From Treponema sp. (GTDB taxonomy: Bacteria; Spirochaetota; Spirochaetia; Treponematales; Breznakiellaceae), in NCBI GenBank assembly GCA_031276815.1, contig JAISMJ010000012.1, forward strand, positions 1-47,582: a DNA stretch of 47,582 nucleotides, read 5' to 3'. Under the pieces are notes generated by a model. That model did not search any database and was not told the DNA's origin. It saw nothing but the letters and a program-made list of their open reading frames with translations. Below, in pieces: positions 1-7,127 of the stretch (position 1 is its first letter; every line of letters begins with the position of its first letter). Position numbers and translations under genes: made by a program.

Positions 1-105
1 GGGAAACTGAAAGAGAACCGTCGGCTTACGGTGAGGTATGAAAAATCCGATATAAACTTCCTCGGATTTATCCTCGTCGCCTTCCTTAAAATACTCATTT
101 GCTAA
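1..105 (+). mobile_element. Transposase C-terminus, IS5/IS1182-like (partial, cut by window edge)
   Basis: The first 34 codons are open from base 1 and end at TAA 103-105. The peptide has the pattern basic-NRRL-x-VRYEKSD-hydrophobic tail ending in Cys (NRRLTVRYEKSDINFLGF). This is the usual C-terminal end of DDE transposases of the IS5/IS1182 kind, in which an RYEK segment is followed by a short hydrophobic tail. The catalytic part lies outside the window, so neither family nor intactness can be settled. A second, N-terminal stub of a transposase of this general type occurs at 17785. Confidence 0.6.
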
Positions 106-143
106 CAGTGCCTAGAACAGAGAAAATTTCATACCTGTGTACA

Positions 144-172
144 TTGATATTTTTAACCATTCGTGGTACATA
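144..172 (+). promoter_or_regulatory. Sigma-70-like promoter for the dCMP deaminase gene
   Basis: TTGATA (144-149), a 17-bp spacer, then TACATA (167-172). Transcription would start near 179, leaving a short leader with AAGGAG (185-190) before ATG 197. An upstream in-frame ATG at 137 precedes this promoter, so it would not be transcribed; this supports the start at 197. Confidence 0.5.
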
Positions 173-196
173 ATTATATGGACAAAGGAGACATAC

Positions 197-685
197 ATGC
201 TGGATGCCTATAAAAGACCAAGCTGGGACGAGTATTTTATGGAAGTATGCGAAGCCATTTCCAAGCGCGCAACCTGTAACCGTGGCAGATCGGGCTGTGT
301 TATCGCAAAAGATAACCAGATTTTGGTAACGGGCTACGTGGGAGCGCCTGCGGGTCTACCCCATTGCGATGAAGTTGGACACCAGCTTAAACAGATGGTA
401 CATGAAAACGGTAGCATTACCACCCATTGCGTCCGAACCGTACACGCCGAACAAAACGCCATCTGTCAAGCCGCCAAACGGGGTATCAGCATAGAAGGAG
501 CAACGCTGTACTGCCGCATGACGCCGTGCCGTACCTGCGCCATGTTGATCATTAACTGCGGCATTGTACGGGTGGTTTGTCAGCGACGGTACCATGATGC
601 AGAAGATTCCGAAATAATGTTTAAAAAAGCAGGCGTCGCGCTTGAATATGCGCTTGATGAGATGCAGACATATGATACGCAATGA
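197..685 (+). CDS. dCMP deaminase family protein (ComEB-like)
   Basis: Zinc-dependent cytidine/deoxycytidylate deaminase of about 162 residues. Members of this family convert dCMP to dUMP for thymidylate synthesis in the cytosol. The signature is complete: HAEQNAI at residues 83-89 supplies the zinc-ligand His and the catalytic Glu, and PCRTC at 110-114 supplies the two zinc Cys. The extra Cys and His residues upstream (Cys27, His56, Cys57, His77, Cys78) resemble the second zinc site seen in ComEB/dCMP deaminases. The start at 197 is chosen because AAGGAG lies 6 nt upstream; the open frame extends back to 137, but that ATG has no ribosome site. Substrate is inferred from family resemblance; a related cytidine-type nucleotide deaminase is possible. 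No operon partner is evident. Confidence 0.85.
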   Translation: MLDAYKRPSWDEYFMEVCEAISKRATCNRGRSGCVIAKDNQILVTGYVGAPAGLPHCDEVGHQLKQMVHENGSITTHCVRTVHAEQNAICQAAKRGISIEGATLYCRMTPCRTCAMLIINCGIVRVVCQRRYHDAEDSEIMFKKAGVALEYALDEMQTYDTQ

Positions 686-773
686 GAACGCCCATTCCTA
701 CCCCCACACCAAGGAGCGCATACGTACCGGAGGCAGTGGAATATGATTTCCGAATAGGCTGAAAGCGACGCCC

Positions 774-802
774 TTGCTTTTATAGGATAAACTATATACA
801 CT
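774..802 (+). promoter_or_regulatory. Promoter giving a leaderless mRNA for the gene at 809
   Basis: TTGCTT (774-779), 17-bp spacer, TACACT (797-802), then only 6 nt before ATG 809. A start 6-7 nt after the -10 box would fall on the start codon. There is no ribosome-binding site. Confidence 0.5.
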
Positions 803-808
803 ATAACC

Positions 809-1447
809 ATGACACGGGGAATTTTTATCGCGGGTAATAACTCGCCTTTATTAACGGCGTTAGCTATAGAAGCTGCAAAACGGGTGGATCATTTTGTAGC
901 GGCTCTCATTCCTGACGGTTCGGATAGACTCCTGCCCGTTTCAAGCGTGGAAATGGCGCATTGGAATCCCGGCAGTCCTATCGCGGCAAAGGCGTTGGCT
1001 ATGGCGGCGGAAAACCGCTTGAGACAAATCAACGAAGCCATTCTGGTCTGTGCGCCGCCGGTGTCGTGCAAAGAGAAAGGGCAGCTCAACCATACCGAAA
1101 TTGAGAGCTTCGTTCAGGATCAGATCAAAGGGTGGTTTCTTTTGGTAAAAGAGCTGGTTGCGTATTTTCGGGTAAGAAAAGCGGGTATATTAAGTCTGGT
1201 ACTTGCCCATACGAATAACGAGACGGACCTCCTTGCGCCAAGCGGATCAGCCTCGTTCCACGCCCTTGCTCAAGGACTGATGGCGCTTGCCCCGTCAGAG
1301 TTATTCCAGACCATGGGCTTTGTTTCTTCTGAAAGCAGTGATGATGTGGGTTTCGCCGCGTTTATTTTCAAAATTATGGAAGAAGGCAATAAAAAGAATA
1401 ATGGTAGATGGCATAAATTCGGCAAATTAAATTTTTTTGGAAGATAG
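809..1447 (+). CDS. SDR-like (Rossmann) protein, probably non-catalytic
   Basis: 212-residue protein that I do not recognise as a named enzyme. Its layout follows a short-chain dehydrogenase: an N-terminal beta strand with a glycine turn (GIFIAGNNSPLLTALAIEAA, residues 4-23), a later strand ILVCAPP (78-84) where SDRs have the NNAG strand, then helix and strand segments. The nucleotide-binding glycine motif is poor (GNNSPL rather than TGxxxGxG), and the catalytic Tyr-xxx-Lys is not visible where SASFHALAQGL sits, so a degenerate SDR is inferred. The C-terminal 20 residues are basic. It stands alone and is preceded by a promoter placed for leaderless translation. Function is unknown. Confidence 0.6.
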   Translation: MTRGIFIAGNNSPLLTALAIEAAKRVDHFVAALIPDGSDRLLPVSSVEMAHWNPGSPIAAKALAMAAENRLRQINEAILVCAPPVSCKEKGQLNHTEIESFVQDQIKGWFLLVKELVAYFRVRKAGILSLVLAHTNNETDLLAPSGSASFHALAQGLMALAPSELFQTMGFVSSESSDDVGFAAFIFKIMEEGNKKNNGRWHKFGKLNFFGR

Positions 1448-1973
1448 CGGCTACAGTTTCAGGCGGTCGCCTTCTATTGGTCTTGCCCGTTAGACTATCG
1501 CGCATGAATTTCGTACTAGCAGTTATGCAAAACGCCAAGCCAAAAGTCTTCTAAAAAGAGCGGCGCGAGTCAAAAATTGATACCCTTAACTCAAGCTTGA
1601 CAATACAAATAATGATCTATCCTTTATAATTAAGATGTTAATAAGAGTTTTCCAGCATATATACACTCTTATAAACAAAAAAGAGCCAGTTACAAACACA
1701 ATCTGACAAACGAAGTTGACAAATGTAATTTGACACTGGCTCGCCCCTTGAGGCAAGGGTAGGTGGTGATTTTGGGAGGGGAACCACATACCCTACATTC
1801 TATGTATCGGCAGGGAGCCAAATTTATTTACATTTTTTATACATAAAAGAGACGTTTATGTCAAACTACACGTTTTTCAAAACAGGCGGTTTCACGGTAC
1901 GTCATCGTTTCGGCGGAAACCAGAGCCGCACGCCCGTACGCACAGATACGGGCGGACACTCGTGTCGTGCCGT
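1448..1973. other. Intergenic stretch, no supported gene
   Basis: No convincing coding frame. It contains the long inverted repeat at 1683-1742 and a compact hairpin CCCTTgaggcAAGGG at 1745-1759, followed by a GT/GA-rich run to 1800. An ATG-led frame at 1858 on the plus strand runs antisense into the methyltransferase gene and is taken as a shadow. Confidence 0.5.
1683..1742. repeat. 60-bp inverted repeat with GACA motifs
   Basis: Arms GAGCCAGT (1683-1690) and ACTGGCTC (1735-1742) are perfect complements, and pairing continues with two mismatches for about 14 bp. The loop carries three GACA-containing motifs at about 13-14 bp spacing. It could be a protein-binding site, a mobile-element end or a bidirectional hairpin; the sequence does not decide. 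Confidence 0.5.
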
Positions 1974-2684
1974 TCATTTCATTATGATAGCGCTTCCGGC
2001 TATGTCAGATAATGGGAAAAAGTTTATGTTCATTTCCGAGCAATACTTCTTTACAGCCGCTTTTGTTCCGGGATATGTTTTTGTATTATTATAATCATGT
2101 ACAAAAATATATCCTCCTTGTGCAAGCCGCGGATAAAAATACCGTAACCCATTATATATCGGTTCATATAAATCTGCATCAATACTCACAAATACAAAGG
2201 TATCTTCTATGTTCTTCGCAGTTTCCGGAAAATAACCTTTTCTTATTATACAATTTTCTGGAAACTTCATTCTCTTCAGTACAAGTTCTTCGCTGGTTTT
2301 TGAAAAGTTGTGTTGCTTTTTACTATACCCCTTCATTTTTTCTTGTTCCACATCTTCTTTTGCAAAACCTTCAAATGTATCAAATAAGTATAGTTTTCTG
2401 TCGGGAAACGCGAGGTTGATTTTCTGAGCAAACTCTCCACGGAAAACGCCTAACTCAGCGGTATTACCGGCGCTATTTTTATCGTAAATTTCATGGGCAA
2501 CGAGTTCAAGCGAGGATGATCGTATAATATCATGATCAAAGACATAATCCGCTCTTTTACGTCCAATGTTATTTGACATACTGCTACAAATAGCGGCAAT
2601 TATTCTTTTTGATAAAACCCGATTAAATAGCGTTACAAGACCTCTTCGTATGTTACTTTGATGGAGTTCATTATCTACAAACAT
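1974..2684 (-). CDS. TylF/MycF-type class I SAM-dependent O-methyltransferase
   Basis: 236-residue protein resembling the macrocin O-methyltransferase (TylF/NovP) family, which methylates sugar or natural-product hydroxyls with S-adenosylmethionine. Visible family marks are the SAM-binding strand and glycine turn AELGVFRGEFAQKI, the acidic strand end LYLFDTFEGF (typical of the family's LFDTFEGFP), VFVSIDADLYEPI (a metal-binding Asp region typical of TylF) and GGYIFVHDYNN with the second metal/catalytic Asp. The start at 2684 is chosen because AGGAG lies about 9 nt upstream; an earlier in-frame ATG at 2729 lacks one. It stands alone in a low-GC patch among decayed DNA and may be laterally acquired. 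The acceptor substrate is unknown; glycan methylation is a guess. Confidence 0.8.
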   Translation of the reverse strand: MFVDNELHQSNIRRGLVTLFNRVLSKRIIAAICSSMSNNIGRKRADYVFDHDIIRSSSLELVAHEIYDKNSAGNTAELGVFRGEFAQKINLAFPDRKLYLFDTFEGFAKEDVEQEKMKGYSKKQHNFSKTSEELVLKRMKFPENCIIRKGYFPETAKNIEDTFVFVSIDADLYEPIYNGLRYFYPRLAQGGYIFVHDYNNTKTYPGTKAAVKKYCSEMNINFFPLSDIAGSAIIMK

Positions 2685-3297
2685 CGTATTCTTCTCCTGA
2701 AACTTTTTCGCGGCGGTTCCCGTAACCAACGGTTACATTATTAGAACGCCTTCCGCGCTGTACGCTGTTCATGCGCGTACCGCATCCTTGTATCTCCACT
2801 TCACGGCGGCGCCGACAGACGCCGCCGAAACACGACTTCTCCCCGGCTCACGTCGGGCAGTACCCCCAAGCGTTTCCGAAGCCGTGTTCCCCCAAAATGT
2901 CCGCCTACGTCCACTTGATGCGCGAAATCTTCCGCTGATACGCAATAACGGAAAAGCGGTAGTATGTCATGGGGACGAGTCTCATGCGGAGACGAGTGAG
3001 GAACGAAAAAGAAAACCGGTCTATGAAGGCGGTTTAAGACAATGGGGGGGGGGGGGGGCTCGCTAAACCGGAGTCTTGCGCGCGTATAATTGCGGACAAT
3101 GCGGCGTTAACCGGTATGGAGAAAAACAATATGGTAGCACGAAATATATTCATATAAAAAGAGTATATACGGTGAATGAAATCGTGTCAAGAGAGATTGA
3201 CGATGTTGAGGCATGGTTCAAATGCCCGCGGTCCGGAGGCATTACCGCATATCATCTATCAGTCAAGAACAAATAGACAATCTTGTTACAAACGGTA
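2685..3297. other. Intergenic stretch with a G15 homopolymer in a hairpin loop
   Basis: No gene can be supported. A run of 15 G (3044-3058) lies between CGGTTTA (3030-3036) and TAAACCG (3064-3070), so the run would sit in the loop of a 7-bp stem. Short frames through here have no family resemblance. GC-rich direct and inverted words (GCCGCC, CGGCGG) occur at 2800-2840. Confidence 0.5.
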
Positions 3298-3316
3298 TTG
3301 ACGATGTAACAAGATT
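3279..3316. promoter_or_regulatory. 11-bp inverted repeat overlapping the apt-fusion promoter
   Basis: AATCTTGTTAC (3279-3289) and GTAACAAGATT (3306-3316) are exact complements. The -35 box TTGACG (3298-3303) lies in the loop and the right arm lies in the -35/-10 spacer. It may be an operator for the downstream gene. As RNA it could only form in read-through transcripts from upstream. Confidence 0.55.
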
Positions 3317-3326
3317 ATTCTATTAT
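3298..3326 (+). promoter_or_regulatory. Promoter of the apt-fusion gene
   Basis: TTGACG (3298-3303), 17-bp spacer, TATTAT (3321-3326). The first in-frame ATG (3325) is part of the -10 box and so cannot be translated from this promoter. The next ATG (3337) lies 10 nt after the box, leaving a leader of about 3 nt. Confidence 0.55.
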
Positions 3327-3336
3327 GTTAAGCATC

Positions 3337-4254
3337 ATGGAAGATAGAAAAAATGTCCTCATTGTTACGGATGGTACTGAGGCAACACAGAATATGGCAT
3401 TGAGAATTGTAAATGTTCTCAAAGGATCGCGGGTCGTTTCTATTAAAGCGGCTGATTTTGGCGGACAGGACATACTTCCGGCAAAAGTCTATTTCTTTGG
3501 CTGTGAGAAACCGAATCCCGCCTCTTTCGCGTATATATCAACAGTATTACGGCATATCAACCTTGTCGGCAGACCATGCGGCGTCTTTTCACCGCAATCA
3601 AAAGAAGCAATAGCCTACCTTTCAGATTTGCTACAGGATTCCGAAGTCGCCTTGTATGCACAACCTCTTTTTGAGAAGGATATTGATCAGGTAAAATCGT
3701 GGACGGATATGGTCATCAGCAAGGGGCGGGGTTTTAACCTTGACGACTATATCGGCAAAGTCCCCGGCTTCCCGAAGAAAGGGATACTGTTTTACGATAT
3801 CACTACCATACTCACTGCTCCCGCGGCGTTTGATCATTGCCTTGACGATATGGTTGAGCTGTATAAGAATAAAGGTATTGAAGCGATCGCCGCTATTGAA
3901 GCGCGGGGTTTTCTCTTTGCCGCGCCGTTTGCAGATCGTATGGGCATCCCGCTTATCTTAATCCGTAAAAAAGGCAAGCTGCCCGGCAAAAAGATTTCCG
4001 CCCGCTATATGCTTGAATACGGCGAAGCGGAGATTGAAGTTCACCTTGCCGATGTTCCTGCCGGTAAACGGGTGCTGCTCATGGACGATCTCATCGCTAC
4101 AGGCGGAACCTTGAGGGCGGCGTACGATCTTTTAACCGGCGCGGGCGCTATTGTTCCCGAAATCTTCGGCATTGTGGGGCTTCCCTTCCTGAACTACACA
4201 AAGAACCTCCCCGATGTACCGGTGCGGACGCTGATCCAATACCATAACGAATAA
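3337..4254 (+). CDS. apt: Adenine phosphoribosyltransferase with an N-terminal flavodoxin-like domain
   Basis: 305-residue two-domain protein. Residues from about 130 to the end are a full APRT (adenine + PRPP to AMP + PPi, purine salvage, cytosolic): YIGKVPGFPKKGILFYDIT, the IEARGF segment, and the PRPP-binding loop VLLMDDLIATGGT. An ordinary bacterial APRT is about 170-180 residues, so the N-terminal ~125 residues are extra. They read as an alternating alpha/beta fold beginning VLIVTDGTEATQNMALRI, like the phosphate loop of a flavodoxin, but I see no clear FMN aromatic residues. The start at 3337 is preferred because ATG 3325 lies inside the -10 box. The APRT call is firm; the role of the extra domain is inference. 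Confidence 0.88.
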   Translation: MEDRKNVLIVTDGTEATQNMALRIVNVLKGSRVVSIKAADFGGQDILPAKVYFFGCEKPNPASFAYISTVLRHINLVGRPCGVFSPQSKEAIAYLSDLLQDSEVALYAQPLFEKDIDQVKSWTDMVISKGRGFNLDDYIGKVPGFPKKGILFYDITTILTAPAAFDHCLDDMVELYKNKGIEAIAAIEARGFLFAAPFADRMGIPLILIRKKGKLPGKKISARYMLEYGEAEIEVHLADVPAGKRVLLMDDLIATGGTLRAAYDLLTGAGAIVPEIFGIVGLPFLNYTKNLPDVPVRTLIQYHNE

Positions 4255-4358
4255 AGAAAAGACAGCGTAAACCCGCGAAGCAGGCGCGGAATACGGGCTG
4301 CTAGCGGTTGGCAATCCTTATTATGTGAAGCGCCTGTGGCGCTGAAGGAGGCTATAAC

Positions 4359-4500
4359 GTGACGGATTACGCTCTGTTTGTCTTTGGATCACAAGGAAGA
4401 TGAGTACGGCAATGATCAGTGGTTTGAGCTTGATGATAGCGGTAAGGAAACCTCTGTCGAACATGGCAGAAAGTATGAAGAAGATAGTTATAAATACTGA
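4359..4500 (+). pseudogene. Small frameshifted gene of unknown function
   Basis: A strong ribosome site AAGGAGG (4345-4351) precedes GTG 4359, which opens MTDYALFVFGSQGR and stops. A neighbouring frame through the same point continues as an acidic, protein-like sequence (DHKEDEYGNDQWFELDDSGK) and ends at TGA 4498-4500. A single-base shift near 4386-4400 joins the two into a peptide of about 46 residues. I do not recognise the family. The hydrophilic composition and good ribosome site argue that it was once coding. Confidence 0.4.
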
Positions 4501-4664
4501 TACATACTGATGAAATAATCCATAAAAACCCAGACGCTCTTTTCAACCTGAAATAGAATCCCCTATCTTTAGGGAGGGGACAGCATAGGGTAATACCTAA
4601 AGAAGCGTTATGGCTTTTATCGGGTATACTCAAAAGAAACTTCTGTTGACACATCAAGAATAAC

Positions 4665-4958
4665 GGCATACCATAAAACTTTTTGGGTATACCAATCAGC
4701 CTTGATGGTATACCATAAAACTTTTTAGGTATACCATTAAACCTTGATGGTATACCAATCAGCCTTAATGGTATATCAATTAACTTTAATGGTATACCGC
4801 TAAACATGTTTGGGTATACCAATCAACCCTGATGGTATACCATAAAACTTTTTGGGTATACCATTAAACCTTGATGGTATACCATAACATGCGTTAGTAT
4901 ACCATAAAACATGTTTGGTATACCAAGTCAGCCTTGATGGTATGCCATAAAACTTTGC
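4665..4958. repeat. Tandem 21-bp minisatellite built on GGTATACC
   Basis: About 14 units begin with GGTATACC (or a one-base variant) at 21-bp steps: 4665, 4686, 4707 and so on to 4939. The 13 bases after the palindrome alternate between a few types, such as ATAAAACTTTTTG and AATCAGCCTTGAT. The unit is 7 codons. On the minus strand it reads as heptads of the form GIPxxxx, in two frames because of single-base slips near 4800 and 4900. No ribosome site or family supports translation. Twenty-one bp is also two helical turns, so the palindromes face one side of the DNA. Confidence 0.85.
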
Positions 4959-5100
4959 ATATAGCGTATTACAATTTCCGTGTTTGGAAAACAAAACGGA
5001 TGGTAGAGCATCCATACCATACGCCAATGGGTTGATGGAGCAGACCGGCGCGGCGCGGACGCGCTATGGAGCGGTATTTCAAGAGCCTGATGGCGCACAT

Positions 5101-5129
5101 AAAAAGGCGGTTCCCTGGGAAACCGCCTT
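5101..5129 (-). terminator. Intrinsic terminator on the minus strand
   Basis: AAGGCGGTTCCC (5104-5115) pairs with GGGAAACCGCCTT (5117-5129) with one bulge. On the minus strand the stem is followed by TTTTTAT. It lies about 40 bp past the stop of the truncated minus-strand gene at 5168 and is probably its old terminator. Confidence 0.6.
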
Positions 5130-5167
5130 ACACGTTTGTTACTGTTCGCGGACGGCTCATGGTTTAG

Positions 5168-5269
5168 TTAGTAATCAAAGCGGGCGTAGGACGGTGTAAC
5201 CGCAGCATAGGCTCCGGTCGCCTTACCCGCCGCTTTATCCGCCGAAGCGCGCTCAAAGCTACGCGCGGG
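5168..5269 (-). pseudogene. C-terminal remnant of an unidentified protein
   Basis: On the minus strand, 33 codons run from after TAA (5270-5272) to TAA (5168-5170), and the peptide ends AYAAVTPSYARFDY. The codon use is like the GC-rich genes nearby, and a terminator follows at 5101-5129, as expected for the 3' end of a real gene whose upstream part is gone. I do not recognise the family. There is no start codon, so it is not expected to be expressed. Confidence 0.45.
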
Positions 5270-5480
5270 TTATAAGGCGCATGGGGCGATTGTCTAACAA
5301 CAACTCTTTACTTTTACAAAAATATGATGTAACATACAGGCAAGAAAAGATAGTGGTGCGGCGGCAGAAATGGCTGCCTATGGATAAAGACGTAGGAAAA
5401 GGCGTTCAATCTACGAACAAGACGGCGGAGCCGCCGGCTAGACGTGGGTAGCTGCCGCCCTCATCATACTAGGAGGAACT
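5270..5480. other. Upstream region of the hydrogenase-maturation operon
   Basis: AT-rich from 5297 to 5345, with TATGAT at 5323-5328 as a possible -10 box, but no -35 at standard spacing. From 5400 it turns GC-rich with a short GGCGGAGCCGCC palindrome. AGGAGG just before ATG 5481 is a strong ribosome site. Confidence 0.35.
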
Positions 5481-5732
5481 ATGAAAAGAATAGCGGTTAT
5501 TGGCGCGGTTCTGGAAGAACCCGCGCGTACGCAGACGGCGTTTAACGATACGGTTTCAACCTACAAGGGTATTGTCAAAGGACGCATGGGCATACCGTTT
5601 GAAGACGAAAACCGTGCGGTCATCTCCATCACGGTTCAGGCTGAATTGGATGACATCAACGCGCTTACCGAAAAATTAGGAAAGATTCCGGGCGTTACGG
5701 TAAAAACGGCTGTTTCCGGCGAGAACAGGTGA
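5481..5732 (+). CDS. TM1266-type iron-only hydrogenase system putative regulator (ACT-like)
   Basis: 83-residue protein matching the small ACT/NikR-C-like family named for Thermotoga TM1266, often encoded beside [FeFe]-hydrogenase maturation genes. The pattern is typical: KRIAVIGAVLEEP at the N-terminus, YKGIVKGRMGIPFE in the middle, VISITVQAELDDINALTEKL, then the end KIPGVTVKTAVS. It would form a small alpha/beta ligand-binding domain. The direct ligand and DNA target are not known from the sequence, so regulator is a family name only. AGGAGG precedes the ATG by 5 nt. Its stop overlaps a GTG of the hydG frame and lies 8 bp before the preferred hydG ATG, so the genes are translationally coupled. 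Confidence 0.82.
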   Translation: MKRIAVIGAVLEEPARTQTAFNDTVSTYKGIVKGRMGIPFEDENRAVISITVQAELDDINALTEKLGKIPGVTVKTAVSGENR

Positions 5733-5740
5733 GAAAGCGT

Positions 5741-7126
5741 ATGGAAACGTCTTTTATAGACAAAGACTATATAGAAAACCTTTTGGTTGAGGCGAAACAC
5801 GCGCGCGAGGAAGAGATCGCCGGGTCTCTTGATAAAGCGGAGCGGTTCGAGGGTTTGAATCACCGTGAAATTGCCGCTCTGTTGGTGAGCGAAAATCCCG
5901 CCCATCTTGAGCGGATAAACCGTATAGCGTGGCATATCAAGCGGCACATCTACGGAAACCGCATCGTTCTGTTTGCGCCGCTGTACGTAAGCGACTATTG
6001 CGTGAATCAGTGCGTCTATTGTACGTATAACCGAACCCATCGCTTCAACCGGTGTATGCTCACCCAGGACGAGGTACGGGAAGAGGTGCGGATTCTTGAA
6101 GCGATGGGACACAAGCGGCTTGCCCTTGAAGCCGGTGAACATGATGCGGTTTGTCCGATTGACTATATTGTTGAGTGTATGAAGACCATTTACGCCATGA
6201 AGTTTGAAAATGGTGAAATCCGGCGCGTCAATGTGAATATCGCCGCGACTACGGTTGAAAACTACCGGAAACTCAAGGAGGTGGGCATCGGCACCTACAT
6301 TCTTTTTCAGGAAACCTATCATCAGCCTACCTACGAAACGGTTCATCAGGCGGGACCAAAACGTGACTATGTCCACCACCTTACCGCCTTTGACCGCGCG
6401 CATGAAGCGGGCATAGACGATGTGGGCGGCGGCGTGCTTTTCGGTTTAGCCGATCCGTATTTCGAGGTGCTGGGACTCATGATCCACAACGAACACCTTG
6501 AAGAAAAGTTCGGCGTTGGTTTCCATACGATTTCCGTGCCTCGCCTGTGCGCCGGTACAGACGTAGACCTCACCCGTTTTCCCCTTGTTGATGATGAGAC
6601 CTTTGCAAAAATAGTCGCCATTATCAGGATTGCGGTTCCCTTTACCGGCATGATTCTTTCAACGCGGGAATCCCATGACATGCGGAAACGGCTCTTGAAA
6701 CTCGGCATTTCCCAAGTCAGCGCGGGGTCAAGCACCGAAGTAGGCGGCTATGTCAAACGGCAGCGGAACGAGGAAGTGAACCCTCAATTCTTCGTGAATG
6801 ATGAGCGCCCCGCCCTTTCCATTATAAAAGAACTGATGGACGATGGGTACATTCCCAGTTTCTGCACCGCCTGTTACCGTATGGGGCGCACGGGCGACCG
6901 GTTTATGAGCCTTGCCAAGTCAGGGCAGATCAAGAACGTGTGTCTGCCGAATGCGCTTACCACGCTTGCCGAATACGCCATTGACTACGGCGATGAAGAA
7001 TTTAAGACAAAGGCTGACGCCGCCATTGAGCGGGAAATTCCGGTTATCATGAACGAAAAAATACGGGCGCGTACTGCGGAAAACGTGAAAAAGATACGGC
7101 AGGGCGCCAGAGATTTTTATATTTAA
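5741..7126 (+). CDS. hydG: [FeFe]-hydrogenase H-cluster maturase HydG (tyrosine lyase)
   Basis: 461-residue radical SAM enzyme that cleaves tyrosine to p-cresol and dehydroglycine and builds the Fe(CO)2CN synthon of the H-cluster. The radical SAM motif CVNQCVYC (Cys 87, 91, 94) matches CX3CX2C. The C-terminal auxiliary cluster motif CTAC followed 22 residues later by Cys is HydG-specific and separates it from ThiH. Length is normal. Start: the frame also offers GTG 5729, overlapping the previous stop, but AGGTGA (5727-5732) is well spaced for ATG 5741, which I prefer. It is followed after one base by hydE. The operon implies a functional [FeFe] hydrogenase elsewhere in the genome; no hydrogenase subunit or hydF is seen here. 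Confidence 0.93.
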   Translation: METSFIDKDYIENLLVEAKHAREEEIAGSLDKAERFEGLNHREIAALLVSENPAHLERINRIAWHIKRHIYGNRIVLFAPLYVSDYCVNQCVYCTYNRTHRFNRCMLTQDEVREEVRILEAMGHKRLALEAGEHDAVCPIDYIVECMKTIYAMKFENGEIRRVNVNIAATTVENYRKLKEVGIGTYILFQETYHQPTYETVHQAGPKRDYVHHLTAFDRAHEAGIDDVGGGVLFGLADPYFEVLGLMIHNEHLEEKFGVGFHTISVPRLCAGTDVDLTRFPLVDDETFAKIVAIIRIAVPFTGMILSTRESHDMRKRLLKLGISQVSAGSSTEVGGYVKRQRNEEVNPQFFVNDERPALSIIKELMDDGYIPSFCTACYRMGRTGDRFMSLAKSGQIKNVCLPNALTTLAEYAIDYGDEEFKTKADAAIEREIPVIMNEKIRARTAENVKKIRQGARDFYI

Positions 7127-7127
7127 C

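Noticed and set aside
137-196. Twenty extra N-terminal residues on the dCMP deaminase
   Set aside because: The upstream ATG precedes the likely promoter and lacks a ribosome site, and the extra peptide has no homology pattern.
1625-1630. TATAAT with TTGACA at 1597 as a promoter
   Set aside because: The spacer is 22 bp, and no gene follows on that strand.
3205-3225. GGTTCAAATGC as a tRNA T-arm
   Set aside because: No acceptor or anticodon arms can be paired around it.
4367-5027. Minus-strand GIP-heptad proteins encoded by the 21-bp array
   Set aside because: Two frames are needed, no ribosome site or promoter is visible, and the flanking peptide has random composition. Kept as a repeat, not a gene.
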